Below, piece after piece: positions 1 to 6,875 of a stretch of DNA of 7,871 nucleotides (the first letter of the stretch is position 1; each line of letters opens with the position of its first letter). Position numbers and translations under genes: made by a program. Source of the stretch: Candidatus Latescibacterota bacterium (GTDB taxonomy: Bacteria > JAAXHH01). The DNA is taken from NCBI GenBank assembly GCA_022821935.1, contig JAJECR010000298.1, forward strand, positions 1-7,871, in the 5' to 3' direction. Under the pieces are notes generated by a model. That model did not search any database. It was not told the origin of the DNA and saw only the letters and a program-made list of their open reading frames with translations.

Positions 1-59
1 GCCTTACCGTGGACAGGACGGGCAAGGCGGCCTGGTCGTTCGACCCCTTAGCGGGGTGA
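1..59 (+). CDS. 3' end of an unidentified plus-strand gene
   Basis: The frame starting at base 3 reads 18 sense codons, LTVDRTGKAAWSFDPLAG, and stops at TGA 57-59. Sixteen of the 18 third positions are G or C, as in the confirmed genes here. The next frame, which runs open to 118, shows no such bias. This is therefore probably the C-terminus of a gene entering from the left and convergent with the MerC gene. I do not recognise the family from 18 residues. A short GC inverted repeat (ACCCC at 43-47 with GGGGT at 53-57) overlaps the stop but has no T-tract, so I do not call it a terminator. Bases 60-123 hold nothing else I can support. Confidence 0.4.
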   Translation, partial: LTVDRTGKAAWSFDPLAG

Positions 60-123
60 CGTCAATCGACGATTCGATCGACAAAGACGGAAGACCGTGT
101 CGATACGATGAAGTCTAACGGAT

Positions 124-513
124 CTATCCGCAATCCGACGCGGGACACGTCCTGCACAGGTGCCTGTTCAGGAGGTGGGTTGACGCCAGCAGAACGCCCC
201 CGGTTACATGGAGGATGACCTCGAAGCTCCCTTCGGCCGCGATGTAACCCGCCGTGATAACCCCCACGGCCAACACGAGCGTGAGAAACGCCCGCCATCG
301 CCTGTGGTACCTGACGCCAGCGACCACGCTCCCGACTGCAAGCAGGACGGCGCCGACTATGGCGAATTCGGCGGGTTCGCTGGCAAGAAAACCCAGACCC
401 ACAAGGGGCAGAAACGTTACCAGCAGCGGCACGGCCATGCAATGGATCGCGCACGCCGTGGAAAGGAACACGCCTGCGTTGTCAACGGCTCCTCGACTGA
501 TGTGATGTATCAT
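124..513 (-). CDS. MerC-domain integral membrane protein
   Basis: A 129-residue protein with four predicted membrane helices, roughly 13-34, 50-67, 75-91 and 98-115. The first helix carries C21-A-I-H-C25, the Cys pair typical of MerC-domain proteins. In plasmid mer operons MerC moves Hg(II) across the inner membrane. Chromosomal MerC-domain proteins like this one usually lack mer neighbours and their substrate is mostly unknown. The tail adds a second Cys cluster (C120, C123, C128) plus H113 and H118, so two possible thiol metal sites bracket the bundle. The ATG at 513 follows TTGGAG with about 5 bases of spacing, and the length fits the family. It lies 38 bases after the second permease on the same strand and is probably last in that operon. 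No merA, merP, merT or merR is visible. The family call is fairly sure; Hg(II) as substrate is not, and zinc or copper are equally possible. Confidence 0.85.
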   Translation of the reverse strand: MIHHISRGAVDNAGVFLSTACAIHCMAVPLLVTFLPLVGLGFLASEPAEFAIVGAVLLAVGSVVAGVRYHRRWRAFLTLVLAVGVITAGYIAAEGSFEVILHVTGGVLLASTHLLNRHLCRTCPASDCG

Positions 514-551
514 TTCATCTCCAAGTCTCTAGAAAGATGGCCGAAGCCGGC

Positions 552-2000
552 TCATCCGGCGCCGCGCACCCTTCCAAGGCCGACCCATGCGCCCACGCTC
601 ACCAGCCCGACCAGTATAATCAGCGTCGAAAGCGGAACCGCGGAGCGACGGGCCACGTCGCCCAGTGACTCGTCGACAAACTGAAATCTCGGTACCATGG
701 GAAGTACCTCCGCCGACATCTTCTCTCCGGCCAGTATCGCCGGCACGAAGAAGGAACGCCACTGATCTGCGAATTCGCGCACCTGCGACTGAAACCGGGC
801 GAACCGCGCATCACCGGTTCCCGCCGCGTCGATAAGCATTTCCTGGACCAGTAGCGCGGGGGAAAGGAACCGGTATCGACGGACCAGTTCACTTTGCTCT
901 TCACGACGTATCTGGTGTTGCGCCGACACCTCCTCCAGGCGCCGGTTAACTGCTTCCGTGGCGGCCCAGGCGAGTGCTGCCCTGTTGGATTCATCCGCAA
1001 CCGCGCCACCCGCCAGTTCCGGATGGTCCTCAAGGTAGCGGGCGAGCAGTTCGCTGCGGCGGCTTACCGCATCGTTCGAGGCTTCGCGCTGGGCAGTGAT
1101 CATCTCCACCCGGGAGGGCAACGGGTGGAACAGGCCCGCCGCGATGTTGATTGCGGCCGGCAGCACCACCACCAGTACGAGCCAGGCACCCACCAGCACC
1201 GTGGCGTTCCAAGCGGATGACCGACCCAGGCTGTTCACCCACGCGGTAAGGGAGAACCAGAACAGTGCGTATACAGTCAGCGCCGCACACCACAGCAGCG
1301 CCCTGCCGGAAGGCTCCGACGATCCGAGGCTGCCTGTGATCAGTATGCCGAGAACGGAAACCCCTATGGCCACGGCCATGACAAGCAGTGCCCGGAACGC
1401 GAGTTTCGTGGCCACGATGCGGCGCGCCGACACGGGTTGGGAAAGCGTCAGCGCCAGGGTGCCCTGCTCCCGCTCCCCCGATAACACGTTGAAACTCAGG
1501 GCCAGCACGAGCAGGGGCAGCAGATAGACCGCCACAAAGGCCAGATCGAATCGTCCGACCATGAGGTTGAGGGGATTCTCCACCTCGCCGTTCTGAAGGA
1601 AGGTGGATTCGTTGGTGTTGATGGTGACATCGTAGTAGTACGGCAGGAGATCGCTTTGCCCCACCGCCAGGGCGGTCAGGGGTCCGGGTTCCAGCGCGAC
1701 GGATCGGGCCCCCCGTGCTCCACCCATCACGTTGGCGGCGCGGGGATCGCGGAACGGGGAGGATGGCTCGCTTCCGCTTTCTATGGCGATCAGTTCGCGT
1801 TCCAACGCGTCGGTCCGTTCGACATTCCCGTCACGCACGACCTGCACCGTGTGTTCCTGGAATCGGACCCAGGCCATGCCGTTGGCCAGCGCGTAGGCGA
1901 AGAGGACGACAAATAGAGGCAGTACGATCCGCAGGATACGGTCTGCGGCAAGTAGCCGCCACTCGTTTATCAAGATGGTTTTCGTAGTCATGGTCCTCAT
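552..2000 (-). CDS. ABC-2 type permease, DUF3526-like (second permease)
   Basis: A 482-residue membrane subunit of the transporter encoded with the two genes upstream. Predicted helices lie near 23-42, 151-171, 200-224, 235-253, 265-288 and 456-475. Two large loops, about 43-150 and 289-455, fit the split architecture of ABC-2 permeases with DUF3526-type insertions (the NosY-like group). The motif S174-GEREQGTL after the second helix is the coupling segment typical of these proteins and matches GERERGTL in its sister subunit. The start chosen is ATG 2000: GGAGGT lies 9 bases upstream, and it comes two bases after the stop of the preceding gene. A GTG at 2108 in the same frame would add 36 Gly/Arg-rich residues overlapping that gene and is unlikely; ATG 1991 is a weaker alternative. 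It probably pairs with the other permease as a heterodimer. Substrate unknown. Confidence 0.9.
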   Translation of the reverse strand: MRTMTTKTILINEWRLLAADRILRIVLPLFVVLFAYALANGMAWVRFQEHTVQVVRDGNVERTDALERELIAIESGSEPSSPFRDPRAANVMGGARGARSVALEPGPLTALAVGQSDLLPYYYDVTINTNESTFLQNGEVENPLNLMVGRFDLAFVAVYLLPLLVLALSFNVLSGEREQGTLALTLSQPVSARRIVATKLAFRALLVMAVAIGVSVLGILITGSLGSSEPSGRALLWCAALTVYALFWFSLTAWVNSLGRSSAWNATVLVGAWLVLVVVLPAAINIAAGLFHPLPSRVEMITAQREASNDAVSRRSELLARYLEDHPELAGGAVADESNRAALAWAATEAVNRRLEEVSAQHQIRREEQSELVRRYRFLSPALLVQEMLIDAAGTGDARFARFQSQVREFADQWRSFFVPAILAGEKMSAEVLPMVPRFQFVDESLGDVARRSAVPLSTLIILVGLVSVGAWVGLGRVRGAG

Positions 2001-2002
2001 AG

Positions 2003-3412
2003 TCAGGCCACCTCCGCGCGGCGCACGGCGGCCGCTACGGCCGCAATCGCACCGGCCAGCCAAAGCCCCAGAACCAGGAGCGACAGGGCACGGTTCTGAA
2101 GGACCCACGCCAACGTCGGGGCGTCGTACCGAAAGGGCGGCATCTGCGACCAGAGATCGGCAGCGGCAAGGTAAACTTCACCGGTACGGGAATTTTCGGT
2201 TAACTCACCGTTCAGGCGCTCAACCAACACCCGGCGGTATTCCTCCGCGGCGGAGGCGAAGTGCCGGTGCTGTTCGACATCGGTCCCGGCCAGGCCCATG
2301 GAAAGCGTCCGAACCGCCAGCAGGGGCGCCGTCACCGCGAGCGCTTCGTGCACGTATCCCTGGCGCTCGAAGGTGCTCCAGAGGGAACCGTAGTTGCGGT
2401 CGTAGATCTGGTTGCCGAATTCCTCGCTTTTCTGCAGAAAGACACCAATGGCGTTTATGGGGAGGTCCTCGACTTTTTCCAGATTGTACTGGTCAAGCAG
2501 TTCCTGCGTCGAAGCGGCCCGGTCGGGACGCTCGATGCCGTCCACGCCACCGGCCATTTCCCTGCCAAGGGTTTGAGCGAACTCCATCGCCGAAGGCGTC
2601 GGGTACAGCCATTTCGACAGATCCACCGCGACACGCGGCGCCACGAGGCCGTTAACCACCCAGATGGCCAGCAGAACCACCAGTGCGGCCCGCGCCGAAG
2701 GGGCCCTTGCCGAGACGGCGAGAGACAGCCCGATAAACGTCGCGAAATAAACCAGGTAGACGCCGGTCAGCACGGCGCCGCGAACCATAGGAGATGCCGC
2801 CGGTCCGGGGCTTCCTATGACGATGGCGGCCGCCCCGACGAGTGCCGCGGGTATCAGGAGCAGCGCCAGGGCAGCGGCTACGCCGAGGGCCTTGCCCAAT
2901 GCGAGCTCGAGGCGTCCGACGCCCGTAGCCAGCAACTGCCGCAGCGTACCACGCTCACGCTCGCCTGCGAAGGCGCCGAAGGTCAGCAGGATGATGAGCA
3001 GCGGCACCAGGTGCTGAAGGACCTGCGCCGCCGTCAAGGCGCCGAAACGCTGTGCGGGTGTCGCGTCCTGTGCCGGACGCAACAGGAAATCGTTCTGCCT
3101 GTGGGCTTCCAGAAATACCGACGTCCCCGCGTAGGAATCCACGCCCTCGTCGACAAAGGACAACGCCAGCCGCGGTTTGAAGGCGTAGACGCCGTAGTGG
3201 GCCGCGGAATGGGGGTTCTTCTCGCCCTGCGATTCCCAGTGATCACGGGCGGTGGCCTGTGCGGCGGCCAGTTCCTTCTGCGCATTGCGCGCCTGGACCC
3301 ATCCGGTTCCCAGCGAGACCAGGAGCAGTGCGCCTACCAGCGCGGCGCACCATCGGAAGCGGCCATCCCGCACCACGTCCCTGAACTCCTTGCGGACTAT
3401 ATGCCTGATCAT
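2003..3412 (-). CDS. ABC-2 type permease, DUF3526-like (first permease)
   Basis: A 469-residue permease of the same fold as the downstream gene. Helices are predicted near 21-38, 129-149, 174-199, 213-234, 241-259 and 440-462. Extended hydrophilic loops lie at about 39-128 and 260-439. The coupling motif G150-ERERGTLRQLL follows the second helix. The N-terminus MIRHIVRKEFRD is the amphipathic elbow usual in ABC-2 permeases. The ATG at 3412 has AGGAG about 6 bases upstream, overlapping the TAG stop of the ATPase gene, so translation is probably coupled. The stop is two bases before the next start. Two non-identical half-permeases plus one ATPase imply an ABC heterodimer of membrane subunits with an ATPase homodimer. 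Relatives include NosY, which works with NosF and NosD in copper-site maturation of nitrous oxide reductase, but no NosD or NosZ is seen here. Confidence 0.92.
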   Translation of the reverse strand: MIRHIVRKEFRDVVRDGRFRWCAALVGALLLVSLGTGWVQARNAQKELAAAQATARDHWESQGEKNPHSAAHYGVYAFKPRLALSFVDEGVDSYAGTSVFLEAHRQNDFLLRPAQDATPAQRFGALTAAQVLQHLVPLLIILLTFGAFAGERERGTLRQLLATGVGRLELALGKALGVAAALALLLIPAALVGAAAIVIGSPGPAASPMVRGAVLTGVYLVYFATFIGLSLAVSARAPSARAALVVLLAIWVVNGLVAPRVAVDLSKWLYPTPSAMEFAQTLGREMAGGVDGIERPDRAASTQELLDQYNLEKVEDLPINAIGVFLQKSEEFGNQIYDRNYGSLWSTFERQGYVHEALAVTAPLLAVRTLSMGLAGTDVEQHRHFASAAEEYRRVLVERLNGELTENSRTGEVYLAAADLWSQMPPFRYDAPTLAWVLQNRALSLLVLGLWLAGAIAAVAAAVRRAEVA

Positions 3413-3421
3413 GGTCGGCTC

Positions 3422-4228
3422 CTATTCGTGCATGTGATCCAGGTAGATGCGTTCGAGGTCCGCGTGGCCGATTTCATCGGTCGTCATCTCCGCGACGAGA
3501 CGCCCATACCGCATGATTCCAATCCGCGTGCCCGACTCCTTTGCGCGGAACAGGTCGTGGGTCGCCATAAGCACCGCGACGCCCCGTTCCTTGAGTCGTT
3601 CCAGCAATTCGGAGAATTCATTCGACGCCTGGGGATCGAGGCCCGATGTCGGTTCGTCGAGGAGCAGGGCGTCGGCCTCCTTGGCGATGGCGATCGCGAT
3701 GCCGACTTTCTGCCGCATGCCCTTCGAGTATTCGGTGACGCGGGAATGAACCGCTTCCGTCTGCAGGCCCGCTTCGACGAGGATCTCGGAAAGCCTTTCC
3801 GTTGACAAAGACTCCTTCCCGCCCAGCGCCGAGAAGTAAGCCAGGTTTTCCAGGCCGCTCAGGTTGCGGTAGAGCATGACCTGCTCGGGAATATAGGCCA
3901 GGTGGTTTTTGGACTTCAAAGGCTCGTCGGCAACGTCCATACCCATCACGTGCACGCTTCCGGAATTCGGTTCCAGGAACCCCAGGAAAAGATGGATCGT
4001 AGTCGTCTTGCCGGCACCGTTGGGGCCGAGTAGACAGTAGATTTCCGATGGCTCGACACGCAGGTCCAGGCCGGCGACAGCCTCCAGCTCGCCGTAACGC
4101 TTGGACAGCGACCGTGCCTCAAGCACGGGTGTCGAAGTTCCATCGGCTGCTGCGGCCTGCTTTTGAGGTGCGTCGGCCGTCGCTACCTCGCTTTCATTTT
4201 TCATCCGGGACTCCGGATCGGTTTCCAT
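3422..4228 (-). CDS. ABC transporter ATP-binding protein
   Basis: A 268-residue nucleotide-binding subunit with all the key motifs: Walker A GPNGAGKT (68-75), Q-loop Q116 in AYIPEQ, signature YSKGM (167-171; here a divergent LSGGQ), Walker B ALLLDE (187-192), D-loop SGLD (195-198) and H-loop H224. A divergent signature with KG at this place is common in ATPases paired with ABC-2 permeases (the NosF/CcmA-like group). The first 35 residues are an Ala/Asp/Glu/Gln-rich extension ahead of the usual start of the domain. ATG 4228 has GGAGG 8 bases upstream; ATG 4204 also has a GGAG and would drop eight residues of that extension. It powers the two permeases that follow by 9 and 2 bases. Cytoplasmic face of the inner membrane. 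The direction of transport is most likely export, by family. Confidence 0.95.
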   Translation of the reverse strand: METDPESRMKNESEVATADAPQKQAAAADGTSTPVLEARSLSKRYGELEAVAGLDLRVEPSEIYCLLGPNGAGKTTTIHLFLGFLEPNSGSVHVMGMDVADEPLKSKNHLAYIPEQVMLYRNLSGLENLAYFSALGGKESLSTERLSEILVEAGLQTEAVHSRVTEYSKGMRQKVGIAIAIAKEADALLLDEPTSGLDPQASNEFSELLERLKERGVAVLMATHDLFRAKESGTRIGIMRYGRLVAEMTTDEIGHADLERIYLDHMHE

Positions 4229-4328
4229 GGACTCTCCCTCCGGGTAGAAAGATATACGGAATCACGACCGCGCTATTGGTGCGTCTGCGGATTCCAAATT
4301 CGGAAAAACGATCACCCATGCGCCAGGC

Positions 4329-4391
4329 GGTCATCGATTGAACGGTAGTCATCAATCGACCCTCAACGGCGTTGGGCATCAGCGATTGAAC
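4329..4391. repeat. Dyad and repeated 9-mer in the ATPase leader; possible operator or RNA stem-loop
   Basis: TCGATTGA (4334-4341) and TCAATCGA (4352-4359) form a perfect 8-base inverted repeat around a 10-base centre, so the half-sites are 18 bases apart. The nonamer CGATTGAAC occurs at 4335-4343 and again at 4383-4391, exactly 48 bases apart. All three copies lie in the 186-base gap between the small His/Cys ORF and the ATPase gene. As DNA this could be the operator of a dimeric regulator with an extra site. As minus-strand RNA, 4359-4334 could fold into an 8-bp hairpin. There is no T-run after it, so it is not an intrinsic terminator. I found no convincing -35/-10 pair in this gap. Confidence 0.4.
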
Positions 4392-4414
4392 CTGCGATGG
4401 GACTGGAGGGGTAT

Positions 4415-4699
4415 TCAGGCGGGTGGCGCCCGGGAGTCCTTGCCGTGGATCTCCGCGTTGCGGGGGTGATCCTGGGCATATACGAACGAGATACGGCTTA
4501 CCGAAACATCGAGTGCCTCGGGCTCACCGGAGAGATCAGTGGAATCGATTATCGGCTGACTCTGGACATGGCACGCAACACAGGTACCGTTTACGCACTC
4601 TTCGTCGTCGTCGTGGTCATGAGGCGTCGTCGAGAGAACGAAGAGGGCGATGGCGATTATCCCGCCCCAACGCTGGAGAGTCAACCAGTTTTGTCGCAT
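4415..4699 (-). CDS. Small membrane-anchored or secreted His/Asp/Cys-rich protein
   Basis: A 94-residue ORF that I do not assign firmly. A basic N-terminus (R2, R10) leads to a hydrophobic helix, about 12-24, that can be a signal peptide or anchor. Directly after it comes H27-DHDDDEEC, then C35, C40, C43 and H44, a dense set of possible metal ligands on the outer face. The chain ends in SRAPPA. From memory, similar C-terminal R-(A/G)-P-P endings occur in small DUF2946-like proteins linked to copper or TonB-receptor genes, but I hold that loosely. ATG 4699 is the only Met start. An in-frame TTG at 4735 is better explained as the T of a TTGACA promoter box. No ribosome site precedes 4699. It lies 186 bases upstream of the ATPase gene on the same strand and may deliver or sense the substrate of that transporter. 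Confidence 0.6.
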   Translation of the reverse strand: MRQNWLTLQRWGGIIAIALFVLSTTPHDHDDDEECVNGTCVACHVQSQPIIDSTDLSGEPEALDVSVSRISFVYAQDHPRNAEIHGKDSRAPPA

Positions 4700-4706
4700 G
4701 TCGGCG

Positions 4707-4735
4707 AACTTAGCACAACTTGGAAATCGTGTCAA
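4707..4735 (-). promoter_or_regulatory. Sigma70-like promoter for the left gene block
   Basis: On the minus strand a perfect -35 TTGACA (4735-4730) is followed after 17 bases by TAAGTT (4712-4707), a 3 of 6 match to the -10. An extended -10 TG sits one base before it (4715-4714). The predicted start, 6-8 bases after the -10, falls at about 4701-4699, on or beside the ATG of the small His/Cys ORF. This fits the lack of a ribosome site there and suggests a leaderless message. The weak -10 is the main doubt. Confidence 0.5.
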
Positions 4736-4774
4736 GCGGCATCCACATCGTCGAGTTTCCTATGTATCTACGTT

Positions 4775-4798
4775 GTATATACGAGGCACGACCCGTAT
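4775..4798. repeat. Palindrome GTATATAC and weak hairpin between the two minus-strand blocks
   Basis: The 77 bases between the GT9 stop and the TTGACA box hold the palindrome GTATATAC (4775-4782). A 7-bp stem with one G-T pair is possible from 4779-4785 with 4792-4798 around a 6-base loop. This could be a protein-binding site upstream of the promoter at 4735, or a weak read-through terminator for the GT9 gene. No T-tract follows on the minus strand, so terminator function is doubtful. Confidence 0.2.
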
Positions 4799-4812
4799 CT
4801 CCTGAAACTTAC

Positions 4813-5811
4813 TTAATCTGCATTACCGGCCGGTACGCCGAGGTTTGCCAGCATTCGGATAGGTGTTTCCACGTGGATTTCTGCAAGGCTGCGCGGGCGA
4901 AACGGCTCCTTCCAGATCAACCTGCCCAAATCGGTCGCGATCTCGCCGGTTCCCCACAACAGCCGGACCTGTTTACCCCTTGGGCCCCAGACGGCCGGGT
5001 CTGTGGGACCGAAAAGAGCTATGACAGGCGTGCCCGCCGCCGCGGCCAGGTGGGTCATACCCGAATCATTGCCAATCATCGCATGGCACCGGGCGTACAG
5101 GGCGGCCAGGTCGACGAGCGGACGGTCCTCCACGAAAAGCACGTCTTGATCCGGGATGCGCGGGAGGATGCGGCGGCGTACCGTGTCGTCCGCCGGCCCA
5201 AAGGTGACTACCGGCCGGTAGCCCCTGTCGATCAGGCGTTCGATCAGCGCCGCGTACCGCTCCGCCGACCAGCATTTCGCCAATCCGCCGCTGCCCGGAT
5301 GTATGGCGACCAGGGTGCGGTCCGAAGGCAGGTTCTGGATATCTGCCGTTGCCACGCTCAAGGGAAGGCGAATCGCGGGTGGTTCGTCGATGGTGTCAGC
5401 GCCAAGGGGCTTCAGGACATCCATCAACACGCGGGTCATGTGGATCCTGCATCCGCCGGAAGGTCGGGTCCGCCCGGTCAGCACCGGGCCGGATGCGAAC
5501 CTTCGAAGGTTCTCCGCAAACACCCCGTCGGGATCGGGCAGGTAGGAGTAAATCGCGTCGTAGGATCGCAGACCCTCTAATGCCGTTCCCCTTGGGGTCC
5601 CGCCGGGCGCGTACAGGGGAGTGAATTTCCGGTCGTCGACAGGCAGCACGTTGTCCACGTATCCGCACTTTTTCAGCAGCGACAGGCGGCCCGGGTCCCC
5701 CATCATGTCGATAGAAATACCGTCGTAGCGCTTCTTCAGCGCGGCGAGTACGGGCAGGGTGAGGATCAGGTCGCCGAGTGCGCCCGACCGGATGATCAGA
5801 ACGTGCTTCAT
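4813..5811 (-). CDS. Glycosyltransferase family 9 (heptosyltransferase-like)
   Basis: A 332-residue GT-B enzyme of the WaaC/WaaF/RfaF family, which adds heptose from ADP-heptose to the LPS inner core at the cytoplasmic face of the inner membrane. The N-terminal domain opens with VLIIRSGALGDLILTLP (4-20); D14 corresponds to the catalytic base of WaaC. The C-terminal domain has AIHPGSGG (169-176), then K179-C-W, likely the phosphate-contacting Lys region, and the family hallmark GNDSGMTHLAA (247-257) followed by ALFGPTDP (265-272). Full length for the family. ATG 5811 lies in the last codon of the upstream oxidoreductase gene (ATGA overlap, 5808-5811), so translation is coupled. The true acceptor and donor cannot be read from sequence; GT9 members outside the waa locus may decorate other glycans. 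No other LPS genes are in view. Confidence 0.92.
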   Translation of the reverse strand: MKHVLIIRSGALGDLILTLPVLAALKKRYDGISIDMMGDPGRLSLLKKCGYVDNVLPVDDRKFTPLYAPGGTPRGTALEGLRSYDAIYSYLPDPDGVFAENLRRFASGPVLTGRTRPSGGCRIHMTRVLMDVLKPLGADTIDEPPAIRLPLSVATADIQNLPSDRTLVAIHPGSGGLAKCWSAERYAALIERLIDRGYRPVVTFGPADDTVRRRILPRIPDQDVLFVEDRPLVDLAALYARCHAMIGNDSGMTHLAAAAGTPVIALFGPTDPAVWGPRGKQVRLLWGTGEIATDLGRLIWKEPFRPRSLAEIHVETPIRMLANLGVPAGNAD

Positions 5812-6794
5812 GCTTCCAGGTCGAAGACGGTGCCTGTCCCGGACGCCACCGCTCGCTCATAGGCCAGCCTGGCGGTTACCGCGTCCTCCATGGCGTAACC
5901 CACCGACTTGAACACCGTGATCTCCGCCTCGCTGGTACGGCCGGCCTTCCTACCGGTGACCAGTTCGGTCAGTTCCGCGCGGACGTGATCCCTCGCGATG
6001 TCGCCCGCGCGCAGGGGGACGAGGATATCGCCCGCTTCCTCAAAAGCGCCTTCGTACGTGTCCACGAAAACGCGGGCGCGCTGAATCAGCGTGGTGTCCA
6101 GTTCCTGCGAGTCGGAAGTGAAGACGCCCACGGCGTTAATGTGCGTGCCGGGACGAACCAGGGCGCCGTCGAAGAGGGGTGTCTTGCTGGACGTGCAGAC
6201 CGCGAGCACGTCCGCTTCGGCAGCGCATTCGGCAGCAGTTTCCGTCAGCCGGCAGGATATCCCCCTGGAATTAAGATCTTCCACGAAGGCACGGCCCCGT
6301 TCGGCCGTTCTGTTGTACACGAGGATCCTTTCGATGGGTCGGACCGCCGCGATCGCGTCCGCGTGAAACCGGCCCTGGACGCCCGCCCCGATTATGCCCA
6401 GTACCTTCGCATCCTTGCGCGCCAGGTACTTCGTGGCCACCGCGGACGCCGCCGCCGTCCGGATCCCGGTGAGATAGGTGGCGTCCATCAGCGCGATGAG
6501 CCGGCCGGTCTCCGCGTCGCACAGCACGTAGAACCCCGTGATCATCGGAAGACCCCTGGAAGGGTTGTCGTGGAAGGCGGAAACGACCTTGGCGCCCAGC
6601 GTTCGGGAACCGTGCAGGTAGGCCGGCATAAAAAGCGCGACCGCCGGCCGGTCCGCCACCTGGACAGGGAGGCGGACGGGGACATGGTCTTTTTCGCCTG
6701 CTGAGCGGAATCCTGCTTCCACGGCCTCGATCACGTCCGGCATGGTGAGGACGGAAGCCATATCCGATCTTGAAAGAAGACGTACGTGGCTCAA
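5808..6794 (-). CDS. Ornithine cyclodeaminase / mu-crystallin family NAD(P)-dependent enzyme
   Basis: A 328-residue protein when started at TTG 6794. The dinucleotide-binding motif GIIGAGVQGRFHADAI occupies about 133-148. Ahead of it are K69-VVSAFHDN and GIRTAAAS (110-117), holding the Lys and Arg that bind the substrate carboxylate in this family. Near the C-terminus FKSVGYAMEDAVTA (295-308) is the family tail signature. Family activities include ornithine to proline plus ammonia, alanine dehydrogenase, ketimine reductase and cyclic imine reduction; the substrate here is not decidable. GGAG sits six bases before TTG 6794, and this start gives the usual N-terminal strand (VRLLSRSDM) and length. 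ATG 6761 would delete that strand. A TTG at 6902 would add 36 residues unlike the family. It heads a two-gene operon with the GT9 gene. Cytoplasmic. Confidence 0.9.
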   Translation of the reverse strand: MSHVRLLSRSDMASVLTMPDVIEAVEAGFRSAGEKDHVPVRLPVQVADRPAVALFMPAYLHGSRTLGAKVVSAFHDNPSRGLPMITGFYVLCDAETGRLIALMDATYLTGIRTAAASAVATKYLARKDAKVLGIIGAGVQGRFHADAIAAVRPIERILVYNRTAERGRAFVEDLNSRGISCRLTETAAECAAEADVLAVCTSSKTPLFDGALVRPGTHINAVGVFTSDSQELDTTLIQRARVFVDTYEGAFEEAGDILVPLRAGDIARDHVRAELTELVTGRKAGRTSEAEITVFKSVGYAMEDAVTARLAYERAVASGTGTVFDLEA

Positions 6795-6800
6795 GGAAGA

Positions 6801-6804
6801 CTCC
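6801..6804 (-). promoter_or_regulatory. Ribosome binding site that decides the TTG start of the cyclodeaminase-like gene
   Basis: CGGAG followed by TCTTCC and TTG 6794 gives a GGAG with six-base spacing. No ATG or GTG in the frame has both a ribosome site and the expected N-terminal strand, so this site supports initiation at TTG. Confidence 0.55.
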
Positions 6805-6875
6805 GGTCGGTAGACGGATTCAGGGTGCGTGACGCGCGCGAGAAACTGATTGCCCGGACAGGTGGTCCTGTTTAG

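Noticed and set aside
514..551. Possible promoter or terminator between the second permease and merC
   Set aside because: Only a ribosome site is visible in these 38 bases; no hairpin with T-tract and no -35/-10 pair.
2001..2108. N-terminal extension of the second permease to GTG 2108
   Set aside because: It overlaps the preceding gene by about 106 bases and adds a Gly/Arg-rich tail; ATG 2000 has a strong GGAGGT.
1975..2655. 226-codon plus-strand ORF across the junction of the two permeases
   Set aside because: Pro/Arg-rich shadow frame; it crosses a well-supported stop-start junction on the minus strand.
2261..3805. 514-codon plus-strand ORF
   Set aside because: It lies across the first permease and the ATPase, whose motifs prove the minus-strand frames. 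Its translation is Arg/Gln/Gly-rich with no domain pattern.
4194..4379. 61-codon minus-strand ORF in the ATPase leader
   Set aside because: Out of frame with and overlapping the ATPase start, without a ribosome site or recognisable features; the repeats in this stretch fit a regulatory role better.
4720..5580. 286-codon plus-strand ORF opposite the GT9 gene
   Set aside because: The GT9 motifs on the minus strand fix the coding frame; the plus-strand translation is Arg/Gly/Gln-rich with no family pattern.
5985..6704. 239-codon plus-strand ORF
   Set aside because: Shadow of the cyclodeaminase-like gene, whose GAGVQG and C-terminal signature are clear on the other strand.
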